A stretch of 59,323 bases of DNA from Afifellaceae bacterium (GCA_028281235.1 JANQKG010000019.1:1-59323), one strand, 5' to 3'. Counted from the stretch's first letter, positions 11,442 through 21,883 are shown. A program made the numbers and translations. The notes: generated by a model not told the origin, from the sequence alone.

Positions 11442-13646
11442 CTACAACAGTGATTTCGGCTCGAGGACCAGGACTTCGTGATCGAGGATCTGCTGAACGG
11501 TTATGGCGAGCGTCCCGTCGGAGCGCATCGTCGTCTCAGGCCAGGTCTTGCCGACCCTCGCGCTGACCGACCAATCAGCGGGCGCGTCCGGGCGGAACAG
11601 AACAGTGACTGGTCCGATGGGCACAAGAACGTCCTGGCGGCCGGGCGTAGCGCGGGTGAACAACCGACTGTTCAAGTGGACGATATGGCGCTCGTCCTGG
11701 CGATAGTGATTGACATATATCTGGCCGAGCCCGCCCTTTACGGCTACGGCCGGTTCGGCGGACGCTGCCCAAAGAACAGCGTTGCTGAGGATGCGCGCAT
11801 GTTCGGAGGCGCCTTCGCGGTCATAGCACCGATCGAGATCGGCGATCAGCCTCGCAAGCCGCGCACCGCTTGGTATCTCCCGAACCGCAAGCGCTGGGAT
11901 GTCTGTCGAGGGCGTGCGCATCCAGGACGTTTCGGGCGGGAAAATCGGAAAGTCCGGGATCAAGGTGGCGAGAACATCGACATCTGGCTCCGCCGCACAT
12001 TCCTCAAGGTAACCACCGAAGGGAATCGAATCAGTGTCGTCAAGACCCGCCAGCAGAGCATGCCTTTCACCGATTGTGGCTGGCGCCGTGGGGTCGTTCG
12101 GTCCACAGATTGCGCTACGGTTTTCCGGACGCAAGCGCAGATAGCTGTGCCGTGCATGGGTTTCGATGTCGGTATCGGGCGCGCCGGTACATCCATGGGT
12201 CATGCCATTGCAGGGTTTGACGCCGAACAGATCGGCGAGCGCGGGAACGGCGCGCCGGGCGCCAGTCTCGTCGCAAATCCCGGTCTGGCCGGTCGCCACC
12301 AGACCACCGCCGCTGGAGACGAAGTCCCGTAATGCTCTAACGGCCGCATCGGGCAGGATGGCGATGTTGGGCAACACGATCACATCGAATCGCCCTGTGG
12401 CATCGGCCAGCGTGGCGATTTCGACAGGCAACCAGTTCAGGGCCGCCCAATCAAGCGCGCTCACCATGCCGCGATAGGGCGATTGCGTGCGTTCCTCGGC
12501 GCGTTCGCGACCAAACAAGTCGTGATTGGCCTGGCTCCAGACGACGCCGATGCGCGCCTGCGGCCGACGCGAAATGAGGATGTCCTCATTGGCCTCGTGC
12601 CAGCGGAAGATCGGTTCGGCGGTCCGGTATTGGCGCCGATCGTCATGATTGGCGCCGATATGGTGCCACCAGGGTTGAATGCCGCCGGCGAATCCTGCCG
12701 TGGACCACAGCCGCACCTCCGCCGCGGGCATGGAGGCGTGCCGGAAGGCCGGTGCGCCGAGCTGATATTGCGGCATGCTTTCGGGAATGAGGACGTCCCA
12801 GCCGGCCAGTTCGTGCAGCCGCTTGCCGGCTTCCGCGTTCTGGTCGAACCCGGCTCGCCGGCTTCGACGCTGGTGGTCGACCATGACGATCGGCGTGCGG
12901 GCCATGATCGCGGCGATGTCGATGAAGCGCCTGCAATTGTTGAGGACATCGCCTGAGACCATACCCATCCAACGGCAATCGGCACCGCCCGCCGCCATAG
13001 TGACGGCGTTGTTGGCCTCCCACAGCTCTGTGCGCAGGCGGTAGTTCCAGGCGATCCAATCGCGATATGCGGGGTCGTTCCAATCGGCCTTGCGCGGAAT
13101 GTCGTGACCCGTCGCGGCGGCGAATTTCCGGCGGCAATTGTCGCAGTGACAGATATGGTCGCGCGGCAGGCCCGCCCAGCTGTTGTCGGCAAAACCATCC
13201 GGCGCACTCCGTGCGATGATCTCGCGCAGAACGTCGGGCAGAAACTGCGTATAGTACGGAGAAGCGACGCAGGTGACGAATTTGTCCGAGAGCTGGTGCG
13301 GTGCCCCGTCCGCGTCGCGGCAGATCCAGTCTGGATGGGCCTCGAAGAAGGCTCTGGAGACCCGATTCGAGTCCATACGCGCGATGACAGCCATGCCGCA
13401 ATCGCGCGCCGAGGCGACGATCTCGCCATAGAGATCACGGTCATTAAGCGTCTTTGCCCGATAATGAAACGGAATCTGCGAGGGGTAATAGGCGACGATC
13501 CCACCTGCATTTATGATCGCGCCTTGCACCTGCGTGCGCTTCCAGTGCGCCTGCCACCATGGGCCGTCATAGCGCGCGGGATCAATCTCGGTCAGGTTGG
13601 TCTGTGCCCAGCGCAGGGCGGTTTCGTACCAGGGGCGCGCGGCCAT
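11442..13646 (-). CDS. Putative glycoside hydrolase (GHL6-like barrel plus beta-galactosidase-type trimerisation domain)
   Basis: The start is taken as ATG 13644-13646, which overlaps the stop of the upstream ATPase gene by one base (TGATG); upstream in-frame codons lie inside that gene. The 734-residue protein has a TIM-barrel first half: PWWQAHWKRTQVQGAIINAG, VIARMDSNRVS and a CHCDNCRRKF cysteine cluster after DNSWAGLPRDHI. The second half resembles the beta-galactosidase trimerisation/amidotransferase-like domain (RIGVVWSQANHDLFG, FDVIVLPNIAILPDAAVRAL, SSGGGLVATGQTG). There is no signal peptide, so it acts in the cytoplasm on an imported oligosaccharide. It is the last gene of the Dpp-type operon. 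The family is assigned by eye; the substrate and catalytic residues are not certain. Confidence 0.7.
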   Translation of the reverse strand: MAARPWYETALRWAQTNLTEIDPARYDGPWWQAHWKRTQVQGAIINAGGIVAYYPSQIPFHYRAKTLNDRDLYGEIVASARDCGMAVIARMDSNRVSRAFFEAHPDWICRDADGAPHQLSDKFVTCVASPYYTQFLPDVLREIIARSAPDGFADNSWAGLPRDHICHCDNCRRKFAAATGHDIPRKADWNDPAYRDWIAWNYRLRTELWEANNAVTMAAGGADCRWMGMVSGDVLNNCRRFIDIAAIMARTPIVMVDHQRRSRRAGFDQNAEAGKRLHELAGWDVLIPESMPQYQLGAPAFRHASMPAAEVRLWSTAGFAGGIQPWWHHIGANHDDRRQYRTAEPIFRWHEANEDILISRRPQARIGVVWSQANHDLFGRERAEERTQSPYRGMVSALDWAALNWLPVEIATLADATGRFDVIVLPNIAILPDAAVRALRDFVSSGGGLVATGQTGICDETGARRAVPALADLFGVKPCNGMTHGCTGAPDTDIETHARHSYLRLRPENRSAICGPNDPTAPATIGERHALLAGLDDTDSIPFGGYLEECAAEPDVDVLATLIPDFPIFPPETSWMRTPSTDIPALAVREIPSGARLARLIADLDRCYDREGASEHARILSNAVLWAASAEPAVAVKGGLGQIYVNHYRQDERHIVHLNSRLFTRATPGRQDVLVPIGPVTVLFRPDAPADWSVSARVGKTWPETTMRSDGTLAITVQQILDHEVLVLEPKSLL

Positions 13647-14677
13647 CAGGCGGTCTCCGATTGCGTTGTTTTCGCGGCGGTTGGCGCGATGCCAGCCTTG
13701 ATGGGGTTCGGCGCTGAGAAATGGCAGGCCGCGTTCTGACCCGGCGCGACCTTCGCCAATGGCGGACGCTCTTTCCTGCAAATGTCGCGAGCGATCGGGC
13801 AGCGCGTATGGAACGAGCAACCCGGAGGTACCGCGGAGGGGCTTGGAACATCTCCCTCCAGAATAATACGTCGTGAACGGGTCTGGATTTCAGGTTCGGG
13901 GGCGGCCGACAGCAGCGCCTGCGTATAGGGATGCTGTGGCGCCTCATAGACTTGGCGTTTCGGCCCGATTTCTACGATGCGGCCAAGATACATCACCGCC
14001 ACGCGGTCGGCTATGTGACGTACGATCGCCAGGTCATGCGCGATGAACAAGTAGGTAAATCCCTCGTCGCGCTGAAGGTCCTGCATCAGATTGATGATCT
14101 GGGCCTGGACTGAGACGTCGAGCGCCGAGACCGGCTCGTCGGCAACGATGAAGGCCGGATTGAGGGCAATGGCGCGTGCGATGCCAACCCTTTGTCGCTG
14201 TCCGCCCGAGAACTGACGCGGCAAACGATCCATCGTCTCCGGCGGCAAGCCGACCTTTTGCAACAGTTCAGCGACGCGCTCGCGGCGGGCGCGACGGTTG
14301 TTGACCACCCCGAAGACTTCAAGCGGCTCGCCGATGATCTGGCCTATTGTCCGGCGGGGCGACAATGATCCGTACGGGTCCTGGAATATGATCTGCATCT
14401 TCTTCCGCATGGACCGCATTTCCGGCGACGAAAGACTTGCTATGTCCTGGTTCTCGAACGTCACCGTCCCGTCAGTCGGCTCAATCAGGCGCAGCAAGAG
14501 CCGGCCAAGAGTTGACTTGCCGCAGCCGCTCTCGCCGACAAGGGCCAGGGTCTCGCCGCGCGCGATCGCCAGGTTGACGCCGTCGACCGCGCGGACCTCG
14601 TCGGAGTAGCCGGAAAAGAAGTTGCCGCGGCCTCCAAAGGTCTTGCCCACCCCGTCGGCTTGCAGAAGTACGCTCAC
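13646..14677 (-). CDS. Dpp/Opp-type ABC transporter ATPase (DppF-like)
   Basis: GTG 14675-14677 is the likely start: it overlaps the DppD-like stop by four bases, and the longer frame upstream runs inside that gene. The 343-residue cytoplasmic ATPase has Walker [13 protein letters not shown]-loop [13 protein letters not shown], signature [14 protein letters not shown], Walker [13 protein letters not shown] and H-loop [11 protein letters not shown]. The C-terminal oligopeptide-transporter extension contains the cysteine set [15 protein letters not shown] and AACHF. It pairs with the DppD-like ATPase. Because the operon contains two glycoside hydrolases and a LacI regulator, the peptide-type transporter here more likely imports an oligosaccharide than a peptide. 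Confidence 0.93.
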   Translation of the reverse strand: MSVLLQADGVGKTFGGRGNFFSGYSDEVRAVDGVNLAIARGETLALVGESGCGKSTLGRLLLRLIEPTDGTVTFENQDIASLSSPEMRSMRKKMQIIFQDPYGSLSPRRTIGQIIGEPLEVFGVVNNRRARRERVAELLQKVGLPPETMDRLPRQFSGGQRQRVGIARAIALNPAFIVADEPVSALDVSVQAQIINLMQDLQRDEGFTYLFIAHDLAIVRHIADRVAVMYLGRIVEIGPKRQVYEAPQHPYTQALLSAAPEPEIQTRSRRIILEGDVPSPSAVPPGCSFHTRCPIARDICRKERPPLAKVAPGQNAACHFSAPNPIKAGIAPTAAKTTQSETA

Positions 14678-15681
14678 GCGACCACCGCCGTATCCAGGGC
14701 ACCCGCGCGCTCGGCCGTCACCCAGCAAGCTGCGCGTTGGCCGTCGGCGAACCGGAACATGGGTGGCATGACATCGCTGCAACGTGCTTCGGCCATCGGG
14801 CACCGCGGATGGAACGGACACCCCCGCTTAATGGCCCCCGCCATCGGCACGGAGCCAGCAATCTGGTACAGTCGCTCCGATTGCGAGCCACGCTGGGGAA
14901 CGCTCTTCAACAAGCCCTGCGTATAGGGGTGGGCCGGCGTCCGCAGGATGCTGGCGATGTCGGCCTCCTCGACCATCCGGCCGGCGTACATCACAACGAC
15001 CCGCTTGCAGATGTCGGCAATGACGCCGAGATCGTGCGAGATCAAAAGGATCGCGGTACCGGTCTCCTGGCGTACCTTCTTCATCAGCTCCAGAACCTGC
15101 GCCTGTATGGTCACGTCGAGCGCCGTGGTGGGCTCGTCGGCGATCAGCAGTTGGGGGTTACAGGCGACAGCCATCGCAATCATCACGCGCTGACGCATTC
15201 CGCCGGAGAACTCGTGCGGATAGGCCTTGAACCGACCTTCGGGGTTGGGGATGCCGACCAAACGCAGCATTTCAACCGCACGGGCATGGCGCGCCTTGCG
15301 ATCGGACCACCCATGCAGCATCAGTGCTTCGGCGATCTGGTCTCCGATTGACATGACGGGGTTGAGCGACGACATCGGTTCCTGGAAGATCATCGCCATT
15401 TCTCGGCCGCGCACGTCGACCATCTCCGGCTCGGAGAGCGCAAGCAGGCTTTTACCCTCGAACAGAATGTCCCCCTTGGCCACGCGGCCGACCAAGCCGG
15501 GGATAAGACGCATGATCGCCAGAGACGTGACCGATTTTCCGGATCCGCTCTCGCCGACCAGGCCGACGGTTTCACCGGCCCCGATGGCAAAGCTGACGCT
15601 CTCGACGACGGTGAGCCCACGGCCGGGACTTCCGAATTCGATCGAGACATCGTGCAGTTCCAGAAGCGGCGCCCCGGTCAT
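14674..15681 (-). CDS. Dpp/Opp-type ABC transporter ATPase (DppD-like)
   Basis: A 335-residue ATPase with Walker [13 protein letters not shown]-loop [13 protein letters not shown], signature [14 protein letters not shown] (the SGGMRQR form marks the OppD/DppD side), Walker [13 protein letters not shown] and [13 protein letters not shown]-terminal extension carries the cysteines of [15 protein letters not shown] and ACW. It overlaps the permease gene upstream and the DppF-like gene downstream by four bases each, so the five-gene block is translationally coupled. Energises uptake together with its DppF-like partner. Confidence 0.94.
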   Translation of the reverse strand: MTGAPLLELHDVSIEFGSPGRGLTVVESVSFAIGAGETVGLVGESGSGKSVTSLAIMRLIPGLVGRVAKGDILFEGKSLLALSEPEMVDVRGREMAMIFQEPMSSLNPVMSIGDQIAEALMLHGWSDRKARHARAVEMLRLVGIPNPEGRFKAYPHEFSGGMRQRVMIAMAVACNPQLLIADEPTTALDVTIQAQVLELMKKVRQETGTAILLISHDLGVIADICKRVVVMYAGRMVEEADIASILRTPAHPYTQGLLKSVPQRGSQSERLYQIAGSVPMAGAIKRGCPFHPRCPMAEARCSDVMPPMFRFADGQRAACWVTAERAGALDTAVVA

Positions 15682-16577
15682 GTCTTGGTGTCCGGATCAA
15701 GTGCGTCGCGGAGCGCATCGCCAATCAGGTTGAACGACAGCACCACAAGGGTGATCAGAAAGCCGGCGCCGATTACCGGCCAGGGCGAGCCGAACAGATT
15801 GTTGAGACCGTCGCGGATGATGTTGCCCCAGGACGGGTTCGGCGGCTGGGTGCCAATGCCAAGGAAGCTCAACGACGCTTCTAGGCGGATCGCCGAGCCA
15901 GCCCACAGGGCCATCAGCACCACCACCGGAGCGGCGATATTGGGAATGACGTGCCGGATGATCATCAGTGGCCGGCGCACACCGATCGCGATCGCCGCCT
16001 CGATGTAGGGTTCCTCCTTGACGGCCAGCGTTGAAGCCCGCGCAACACGGGCGAAGCCGGGCGTATAGGCGATGGTGAGCACGGCGACGACGTTCCAGAA
16101 CCCTCCGCCAAGCGCGGCGGCGATCAGGATCGCGAGCAAAAGCTCGGGAAAGGCCAGCAGGAGATCAATGATTCGGCTGATCACCCGGTCGACGAAACCG
16201 CCGAAAAAGCCTGCTGTTACGCCGAGCGTGGTGCCGATTAGAGCGGCGAGAAACGGCGACACAAAGCCGAAGATCAGCGAGTTGCGCGAACCGTGGATCA
16301 GGCGCGACAGCAGGTCACGCCCAAATTGATCGGTGCCCAAGAGATGCTCCGCCGACGGCGCTTGATTGACGTTCAGAACGCTTTGGGTCAGCGGATCATG
16401 GGGTGCGATGAGCGGCGCGAAAACGCCCAACAGCACGAAGAGCGCAATCACCGCCAAGGCGGCCACCGTGGCCGGACGGCCCTCGACCATCAGGTGCAGT
16501 GTCGTCAAGGCCGAGGGCGGCGGCGGAGGAACGATGTCGGCTTTTGTGGGAGCCGTTGTGCTGTCTGCGGCGCTCAT
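15678..16577 (-). CDS. Dpp/Opp-type ABC transporter permease (DppC-like)
   Basis: A 299-residue inner-membrane permease. A proline-rich N-terminal stretch (PPPPPS) is followed by the OppC-type first helix and periplasmic segment APLIAPHDPLTQ and HLLGTDQFGRDLLSRLIHGSR. The core helices and the EAA loop EEPYIEAAIAIGVRRPLMIIRHVIPNI, which contacts the ATPase, come after. About six membrane segments are visible. It overlaps the DppB-like gene upstream (16574-16577) and the ATPase downstream. Forms the heterodimeric channel with the DppB-like subunit. Confidence 0.94.
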   Translation of the reverse strand: MSAADSTTAPTKADIVPPPPPSALTTLHLMVEGRPATVAALAVIALFVLLGVFAPLIAPHDPLTQSVLNVNQAPSAEHLLGTDQFGRDLLSRLIHGSRNSLIFGFVSPFLAALIGTTLGVTAGFFGGFVDRVISRIIDLLLAFPELLLAILIAAALGGGFWNVVAVLTIAYTPGFARVARASTLAVKEEPYIEAAIAIGVRRPLMIIRHVIPNIAAPVVVLMALWAGSAIRLEASLSFLGIGTQPPNPSWGNIIRDGLNNLFGSPWPVIGAGFLITLVVLSFNLIGDALRDALDPDTKT

Positions 16578-17509
16578 TTTGTGCGTATTCTCGGATCGAC
16601 GATCGCATAGACGAGATCCATCAACACGTTGATGGCGACGACGAACAGAGCAAACACCGTCACGCCCGCCTGAATGACGGCGTAGTCGCGCTCGGCGATG
16701 GCCGATATCAAAAGCTTGCCGATCCCCGGTCTGTTGAAGACCATCTCCACTGCGACCGAGCCCGACAGGGCAGCCAGCGTCGTCAGTCCAAGGCCGGTGG
16801 TCAGCGGTAGAAGCGCATTGCGAAGTCCGTGTCGGTAGATGGTGCGACGTTCGCTGGCCCCTTTTGCGCGCGCGGTGCGGACGTAGTCCTTCCCAAGCAC
16901 TTCCAGCAGGGCCGCGCGGGTCAACCGGCCAAGAAATGCGGCCTTGATGAAGGCCAGCGCCAGCGCCGGCAGGAAGACATGGTGCATCCTGTCGACGAAG
17001 CCCTCGCCGCCGCCGCTGATCGGAAACAGGCCGAGATTAAGCGAGAAGACGACCAGAAGTACGGCGCCCAGATAGAAATCGGGTATCGAATAGCCGATCA
17101 GGGAGAAGCCGCGCAGCGCCGCATCGGGCGACTGGTTTGCGTTGGTCGCGGCCCAAATGCCGAACGGAATGCCGAAGACAACGCCAAGAACGACGGATGC
17201 GATGGTCAGTTCGATCGTGTAGGGTAGGTTATAGGCGATCAGGTCGACGACCTCGCTGCCCGTCATCATCGACTGGCCGAAATCCAACGTGAGTGCGTTG
17301 CCGAGAAATGTGAAATATTGTACCCATAAAGGCTCATTGAGCCCCATCCGCTCGCGGAAACTCTCCAACTGCTCCACGGTCGCCAAGTCGCCCAGCGCGG
17401 CAACAGCCGGATCGCCTGGCAGTATCCGCATGGCAACGAAAACCAGCGTCAGGACAAGCAGCACCGTCGGCACCGCGTCGACCAAGCGAAGAAAGATGTA
17501 GCGTGTCAT
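16574..17509 (-). CDS. Dpp/Opp-type ABC transporter permease (DppB-like)
   Basis: ATG 17507-17509 was chosen because GGAGACGG lies just upstream; a GTG at 17539 in frame, next to the stop of the preceding gene, has no ribosome site. The product has 311 residues. The first helix (YIFLRLVDAVPTVLLVLTLVF) leads into RILPGDPAVAALG, typical of OppB/DppB. Six membrane segments and the EAA loop LGKDYVRTARAKGASERRTIYRHGLRNAL follow. It is the second gene after the binding protein and glycoside hydrolase, in the LacI-controlled operon. Confidence 0.93.
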   Translation of the reverse strand: MTRYIFLRLVDAVPTVLLVLTLVFVAMRILPGDPAVAALGDLATVEQLESFRERMGLNEPLWVQYFTFLGNALTLDFGQSMMTGSEVVDLIAYNLPYTIELTIASVVLGVVFGIPFGIWAATNANQSPDAALRGFSLIGYSIPDFYLGAVLLVVFSLNLGLFPISGGGEGFVDRMHHVFLPALALAFIKAAFLGRLTRAALLEVLGKDYVRTARAKGASERRTIYRHGLRNALLPLTTGLGLTTLAALSGSVAVEMVFNRPGIGKLLISAIAERDYAVIQAGVTVFALFVVAINVLMDLVYAIVDPRIRTK

Positions 17510-17539
17510 CGCCGTCTCCTCGAAGCCGGGCCGTTTCAC

Positions 17540-20077
17540 TCATTCCTGCATTGCCAAAAAATAAGGCTGGTTGGACAGGTTGGGATCAAGGCCGGGCACC
17601 AGAGACGGTACGCCGTCGCGTGTCAGGCTGACGAAGAACTGCAGGTGATGATCGGTGTCGGTTTCCTCGCCCGGGATCGTGGCTTCAAAGCCGTTCCCCT
17701 CACTCGACATCGGCAATGACCGCCAGCGCTTGGACTGGTCTACGGTACGAAATCGCAGCACTGGCCGGGCATCGGCAGTTCCATCATAGCGGATCGTGAC
17801 CGGTTCGCCGCGGATGAACCGTTCCGGCGCCGTCACGCCGTCTGCCTGCTCGACCGGACGTCTTGCGACGATTGCTGCCACGGCGCGCTCGCCGGCCGGC
17901 GTCAATGCCCGGCTTTCGGTCTGATCGAGACTGCGAAACGCGCGTAGATCGTCCAACTCGGCACGCATCTGCGGACGGCGTGTGTGCCAAGATCCACGCA
18001 ACCAGCTTTGCGGTCCATAGGTCAGATCGTCGTGATAGACCGCCTGCGAGACGTCGGCGACCCGATCCCAGGCCAGCGTCGAACGTTCGGCGTGGACCAT
18101 GACGCGGTCGATCAGCGCAGTGGCCTTTGTGGCGACGAAGAGTTCAGCCCAGACGGCCGCCCGGAAGCGTTCGGCAAAGAAACGGGCGATGCCGCCGCAG
18201 ATCTCAACATCAATCATGATCCGCTGCACCGAGGGCGTCGTCCAGAAAAGGGACGACCGCGCTCGTGACACTGATGCCTCACATTGTGCGGCCAAGCCGT
18301 CGAGCCAATCGGCCACGTCATGAGGTGTGTAGCGGTACTCTTCGTGCTGTTCCAAAAGCGCGGCGACGTAGTCGGCCGCGTTAACGAACAGCTGGCTGTC
18401 GAAGGTGGGCGCACAGCCGAAGCGCCGCGGTGCACCGATGTCCTTCATATAGGCCACGCCGGATTTGTCGCTGACCAGGCCGAGATTGGTGTAGATCTCT
18501 GGCCAATAATGGTTGTTGGAAGCCGAAGGTCCATGTGTCAGCGTCACCAGCGGCAACACGCGGCTGGCATGGGCAAGTCCCGCCTCACAGGCGTCCGCGG
18601 CATCGCCGCAGCTTGCGTTCAGGTGCCGCATCCAGCCGTCGCGCGGCCCGTCGGGATTGTATAGCCCGCGCCCCCAGACCCGGTATTGATAAAGGTACTT
18701 CTCCCAATCGCGACGCGTGGCCAGCCCCTGTTTCTTGTAGTTGAAGCGCTGACCGGGCACGCCGAGCCCCATCCGTCCCTTGAAGCTGAGCGGTTCGCAC
18801 CACTCCACGCCGTCGGACCCGGCAAACATGGAAAGCCGCCCGTAGCCGCCTGCCAGCGCCGGGTCGCCCCAGAGCAGCACGCGCTGGGTGCCGGCCCAGA
18901 TGCGGTAGAAGACCGCATAGTCCTTGTCCTTGGTCAGAAGGTCGCCATAGCTGTAACGCAGGAATTTCCTGCTTCCTTCCGAGAGTTGCTCGCGCTCGCT
19001 GCGCGGCGTTTCCGGCGGATGTTCATTTTCGCGGATCGCGCATTGGTGATAGGCGAGTCCCATATGTTCGGCGAGATATTTCGGCGATGCCGCGATCGGC
19101 ATCCCGGTCGCGCGAGCGAGCTCGATCGTGACGGCGTCAAGACCCTTGCCGTGCATGTCGATCTCGACCGGACGCCCGGCGGCGGCAACGCCGGCAAAGG
19201 CCTGCTTCCAGAACGCATAATCGCCCTCCGCGATTCCGCCTTCGACATGGACCCGAAATGTGAGGCCGGTGATTTCCGGCACTTCCTTAAGGAGTCTGGT
19301 GAGGGCGTCGCGGCAATAGGGCGCAAACGTGTCCGTGCCGATGCCGTCGATCGTGTAATTGGCGTTCGGAACATCATCGAAATCATACGATTGGGTCCAC
19401 AATGCCAGCTGGAAATCGAGTCCTCTTCGGGCCGCCTCGCGACCGATATATTTAAGGGTTTCCAGATTGCGGTCCCGTTCGGCAGGCTCCAGCTCGCGCA
19501 CCGACACGTCATAGCCGGCAACATCCATCAGGAAAGGGTAGGGGAAATAGAAATAGACGTCTCGGATCCAGGGATTGTGATAGGGATAGTTGTATCCCAT
19601 GCCCAATGTCAGGGCGAACCGATTGAAGCGATTCGTCGCCAGCATCGAGAGATAGTCGCGCCACTGTTTGCGGTCGTGAAACCAGTCGAGGTCTTCTTCC
19701 TCCGAGCAGAACAGACGCGCCATTGAGCGGATGCGCGCGGTCGGCTTTTCCGCGATCGGGATTGGTCCGGCAAAAGGATCGTCGCCCAGCGCATGCGTCA
19801 CCCTGTCAGCGAGTTCGGTCAACGCGTAGATCAGTCCACGTTCGTCATGACCCCAGACTTTGATCGTGTCGGAAGATCGCCAGAGCGCGTATCCCTCCGG
19901 CACCTGCGGCAATGCGACCGGGGCGTCGGGCGTACCCCTGACGATTTCGATCTCGACATCGCTCTTCATCCGGCGCGAGGACAATGCCCGTTCGATCTCT
20001 TGACGCGCCCAGCGGGTCGCGGCCGCGTCTGTCTGGCCTGCTGGATCGGAGAAGCGAAGCTGCGGATCAAACGGCAT
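17540..20077 (-). CDS. Large cytoplasmic glycoside hydrolase, GH20/GH67-like architecture
   Basis: ATG 20075-20077 was chosen for the upstream AAAGGATGATCCA; the frame extends further but through poor sequence. The 845-residue protein starts with a hexosaminidase/alpha-glucuronidase-type N-terminal domain (VWGHDERGLIYALTELADRV, as in GH20/GH67/GH115 proteins). A TIM barrel follows with FALTLGMGYNYPYHNP, LDFQLALWTQSYDF and EITGLTFRVHVEGGI, and a C-terminal region ends in a beta-sandwich-like FEATIPGEETDTDHHLQFF segment. No signal peptide is present. It lies between the binding protein and the permease genes of the LacI-controlled operon, so it would cleave the imported sugar. An alpha-glucuronidase-like activity is possible; I cannot fix the family. 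Confidence 0.7.
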   Translation of the reverse strand: MPFDPQLRFSDPAGQTDAAATRWARQEIERALSSRRMKSDVEIEIVRGTPDAPVALPQVPEGYALWRSSDTIKVWGHDERGLIYALTELADRVTHALGDDPFAGPIPIAEKPTARIRSMARLFCSEEEDLDWFHDRKQWRDYLSMLATNRFNRFALTLGMGYNYPYHNPWIRDVYFYFPYPFLMDVAGYDVSVRELEPAERDRNLETLKYIGREAARRGLDFQLALWTQSYDFDDVPNANYTIDGIGTDTFAPYCRDALTRLLKEVPEITGLTFRVHVEGGIAEGDYAFWKQAFAGVAAAGRPVEIDMHGKGLDAVTIELARATGMPIAASPKYLAEHMGLAYHQCAIRENEHPPETPRSEREQLSEGSRKFLRYSYGDLLTKDKDYAVFYRIWAGTQRVLLWGDPALAGGYGRLSMFAGSDGVEWCEPLSFKGRMGLGVPGQRFNYKKQGLATRRDWEKYLYQYRVWGRGLYNPDGPRDGWMRHLNASCGDAADACEAGLAHASRVLPLVTLTHGPSASNNHYWPEIYTNLGLVSDKSGVAYMKDIGAPRRFGCAPTFDSQLFVNAADYVAALLEQHEEYRYTPHDVADWLDGLAAQCEASVSRARSSLFWTTPSVQRIMIDVEICGGIARFFAERFRAAVWAELFVATKATALIDRVMVHAERSTLAWDRVADVSQAVYHDDLTYGPQSWLRGSWHTRRPQMRAELDDLRAFRSLDQTESRALTPAGERAVAAIVARRPVEQADGVTAPERFIRGEPVTIRYDGTADARPVLRFRTVDQSKRWRSLPMSSEGNGFEATIPGEETDTDHHLQFFVSLTRDGVPSLVPGLDPNLSNQPYFLAMQE

Positions 20078-20143
20078 TGGATCATCCTTTGAGCGCAGGC
20101 CGCATGAAGCCGACCTGCAACAATGACAACTGGGAAAGGGGGA

Positions 20144-20165
20144 CACGGGCGAAGGAACGCCCGTG
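20144..20165 (-). terminator. Intercistronic hairpin after the binding-protein gene
   Basis: CACGGGCG (20144-20151) pairs with CGCCCGTG (20158-20165) over a six-base loop. It lies 26 bases past the stop of the binding-protein gene and before the glycoside hydrolase start. There is no T-run typical of a full terminator, so it may act as a partial terminator or protect the upstream mRNA from decay. Confidence 0.6.
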
Positions 20166-20190
20166 CTTTTCGTTCGCCGAACGGACGGCT

Positions 20191-21807
20191 TTATCCGGCG
20201 ATTCTTGCTTCGGTCAGCGGCCAGTTGACATATCCCGACTCGACCTCGAAGCCGAGTTCAAGGTCGGGCGACCTCACCATCATCCAGCCATTGGTCGAAA
20301 CAGGCAGAATCACGGCGTCTCGAAGCACCTGGATTTCCATCTTGCGCACCAGCGCCAAGCGCTTTTCCAGATTGGGTTCCTGCTCCGCTTCTACCAGCAT
20401 GTCGTCAATGCCCGGCGTCTCCACGCCGTAACGACTGAAGTTCTGCCCGCCCTTTGAATCGGATTTCACGACCGCGTCGGAGACGAGATATTGACGGAAT
20501 GGGCGCGTAGGGACCGGCGGTAGCGCCGAGGACATCTGGGACAGCGTGTTTGTCGCCTCGTTCTGCCCGGCATGGAAGGCAGTGTGGTCCTTGATGTTGA
20601 GCTGCATGCCGACGCCGACCCGGCGCAGATGATCTTGGATCATCAGCATGATCGCCGAATAGTCCTCGCGCTGCGAGGTGTCATTGTTGAACGTGAACCC
20701 GTCGGGAAAACCGGCTTCGGCAAGCAACTGTCGAGCCTTGTCCGGATCGTGTCTATAGGCAACGTCGTCGGGGATCGTCTCGGCCGTGAAGCCGCCGGGG
20801 AAGGAAGGCGGGATCAGCCCATAAGTGCGCTTGCTGACCGGCGCGATCGCTTGGGTGATCTCATCGCGATCGATGGCGTGGAACAAGGCCCGGCGCACCC
20901 TCACATCATCGAACGGTTTGGCTGTCACATTAAAGTGCAGCGTGAAGAAACTGCCGGGGCTGACCACGTCGAAATGCAGCTCCGGTGACCTGGAACGGAT
21001 CGAATCAGCCCAGCCCGGCGCCCTTACGCCGTCGACCATGTGCACTTCGCCGGACAGGATCGCCAATGTCCGGGCGGTCGTGTCGGCAATGTACATGAAC
21101 TGGATGTTCTTCATCGTCGGGGGACCGTCCCAGTGGTCAGGATTGGCCGTGACGAGCACACCTTGTCCCGGATCGGCGAAGACGGTTTCGACCATGTAGG
21201 GTCCGGTACCGATGGGATCCTTGGATATCTGCTCCTCGCCCTTGTCCTCGATGGCCTTGCGGGACATGACCGCACCGTCGTAATCGCTCAGAACAGCAAG
21301 AAGAAAGAACGGATCGGGCTTATCGAGCTCGAAGATCACGGTATGAGGACCGTCGGTGCGCACGTTGACGATGCTGAGAAACTTGGGCTTGATACCGCCC
21401 ACACGCTCCGCATCACGCACTCGGTCGAAGGTGAACTTGACGTCTTCGGACGTCATCGGACCGTAGCCTTTATGGAACTCGACACCCTGTCGTAATTGGA
21501 ACGTCCAAGTTTTGCTGTCGGGGGTCGAGGTCCAATCGGTCGCAAGGCGTGGCACCAAGTCGGACGGATCGGCCGGGAAACGCCAGCGCGGCAGGTCAAC
21601 GAGCTTGTCATAGATGTGAATGATGGCGTTGTTGTCGACGCCCTGGATCGATTTGTGAGGGTCGATCGTCCGCAGGCCGCGCGCCGAATAGGCGACTTTC
21701 AGTGTGTCGGTCGGCTGCGCCCAAGCGGTACCCGGCAGGCTGGCAAGGCCGGCACCCGCTATCGCGGCGCCGGTCGCGCCGACGAAACGTCGTCTCGATA
21801 AGTTCAT
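20191..21807 (-). CDS. Periplasmic binding protein of Dpp/Opp-type transporter (SBP family 5), Tat-exported
   Basis: ATG 21805-21807 follows GGGAGG at good spacing. The N-terminus MNLSRRRFVGATGAAIAGAG is a twin-arginine signal ending near AWAQ. The mature protein shows the SBP_bac_5 pattern: DTLKVAYSARGLRTIDPH, LVPRLATDWTSTPDSKTWTF, LRQGVEFHKGYGPMTSEDVKFT and SKDPIGTGPYMVE. The length of 538 residues is usual for the family. It captures the substrate in the periplasm. First gene of the operon, reading away from the LacI gene with the operator at 21884-21924 between them. The glycoside hydrolases downstream suggest a sugar ligand. Confidence 0.93.
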   Translation of the reverse strand: MNLSRRRFVGATGAAIAGAGLASLPGTAWAQPTDTLKVAYSARGLRTIDPHKSIQGVDNNAIIHIYDKLVDLPRWRFPADPSDLVPRLATDWTSTPDSKTWTFQLRQGVEFHKGYGPMTSEDVKFTFDRVRDAERVGGIKPKFLSIVNVRTDGPHTVIFELDKPDPFFLLAVLSDYDGAVMSRKAIEDKGEEQISKDPIGTGPYMVETVFADPGQGVLVTANPDHWDGPPTMKNIQFMYIADTTARTLAILSGEVHMVDGVRAPGWADSIRSRSPELHFDVVSPGSFFTLHFNVTAKPFDDVRVRRALFHAIDRDEITQAIAPVSKRTYGLIPPSFPGGFTAETIPDDVAYRHDPDKARQLLAEAGFPDGFTFNNDTSQREDYSAIMLMIQDHLRRVGVGMQLNIKDHTAFHAGQNEATNTLSQMSSALPPVPTRPFRQYLVSDAVVKSDSKGGQNFSRYGVETPGIDDMLVEAEQEPNLEKRLALVRKMEIQVLRDAVILPVSTNGWMMVRSPDLELGFEVESGYVNWPLTEARIAG

Positions 21808-21883
21808 ATCATTCCTCCCTTCGATCGTTGCAAAGCAACGCGGACGGTTGCGTGATCGTTTTGGGCTTCTTGTTTTTCTTGGA

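Noticed and set aside
14678-14821. Extended N-terminus of the DppF-like ATPase
   Set aside because: The extra 48 codons lie inside the DppD-like gene and do not resemble an ABC protein; GTG 14675-14677 at the four-base overlap is the better start.
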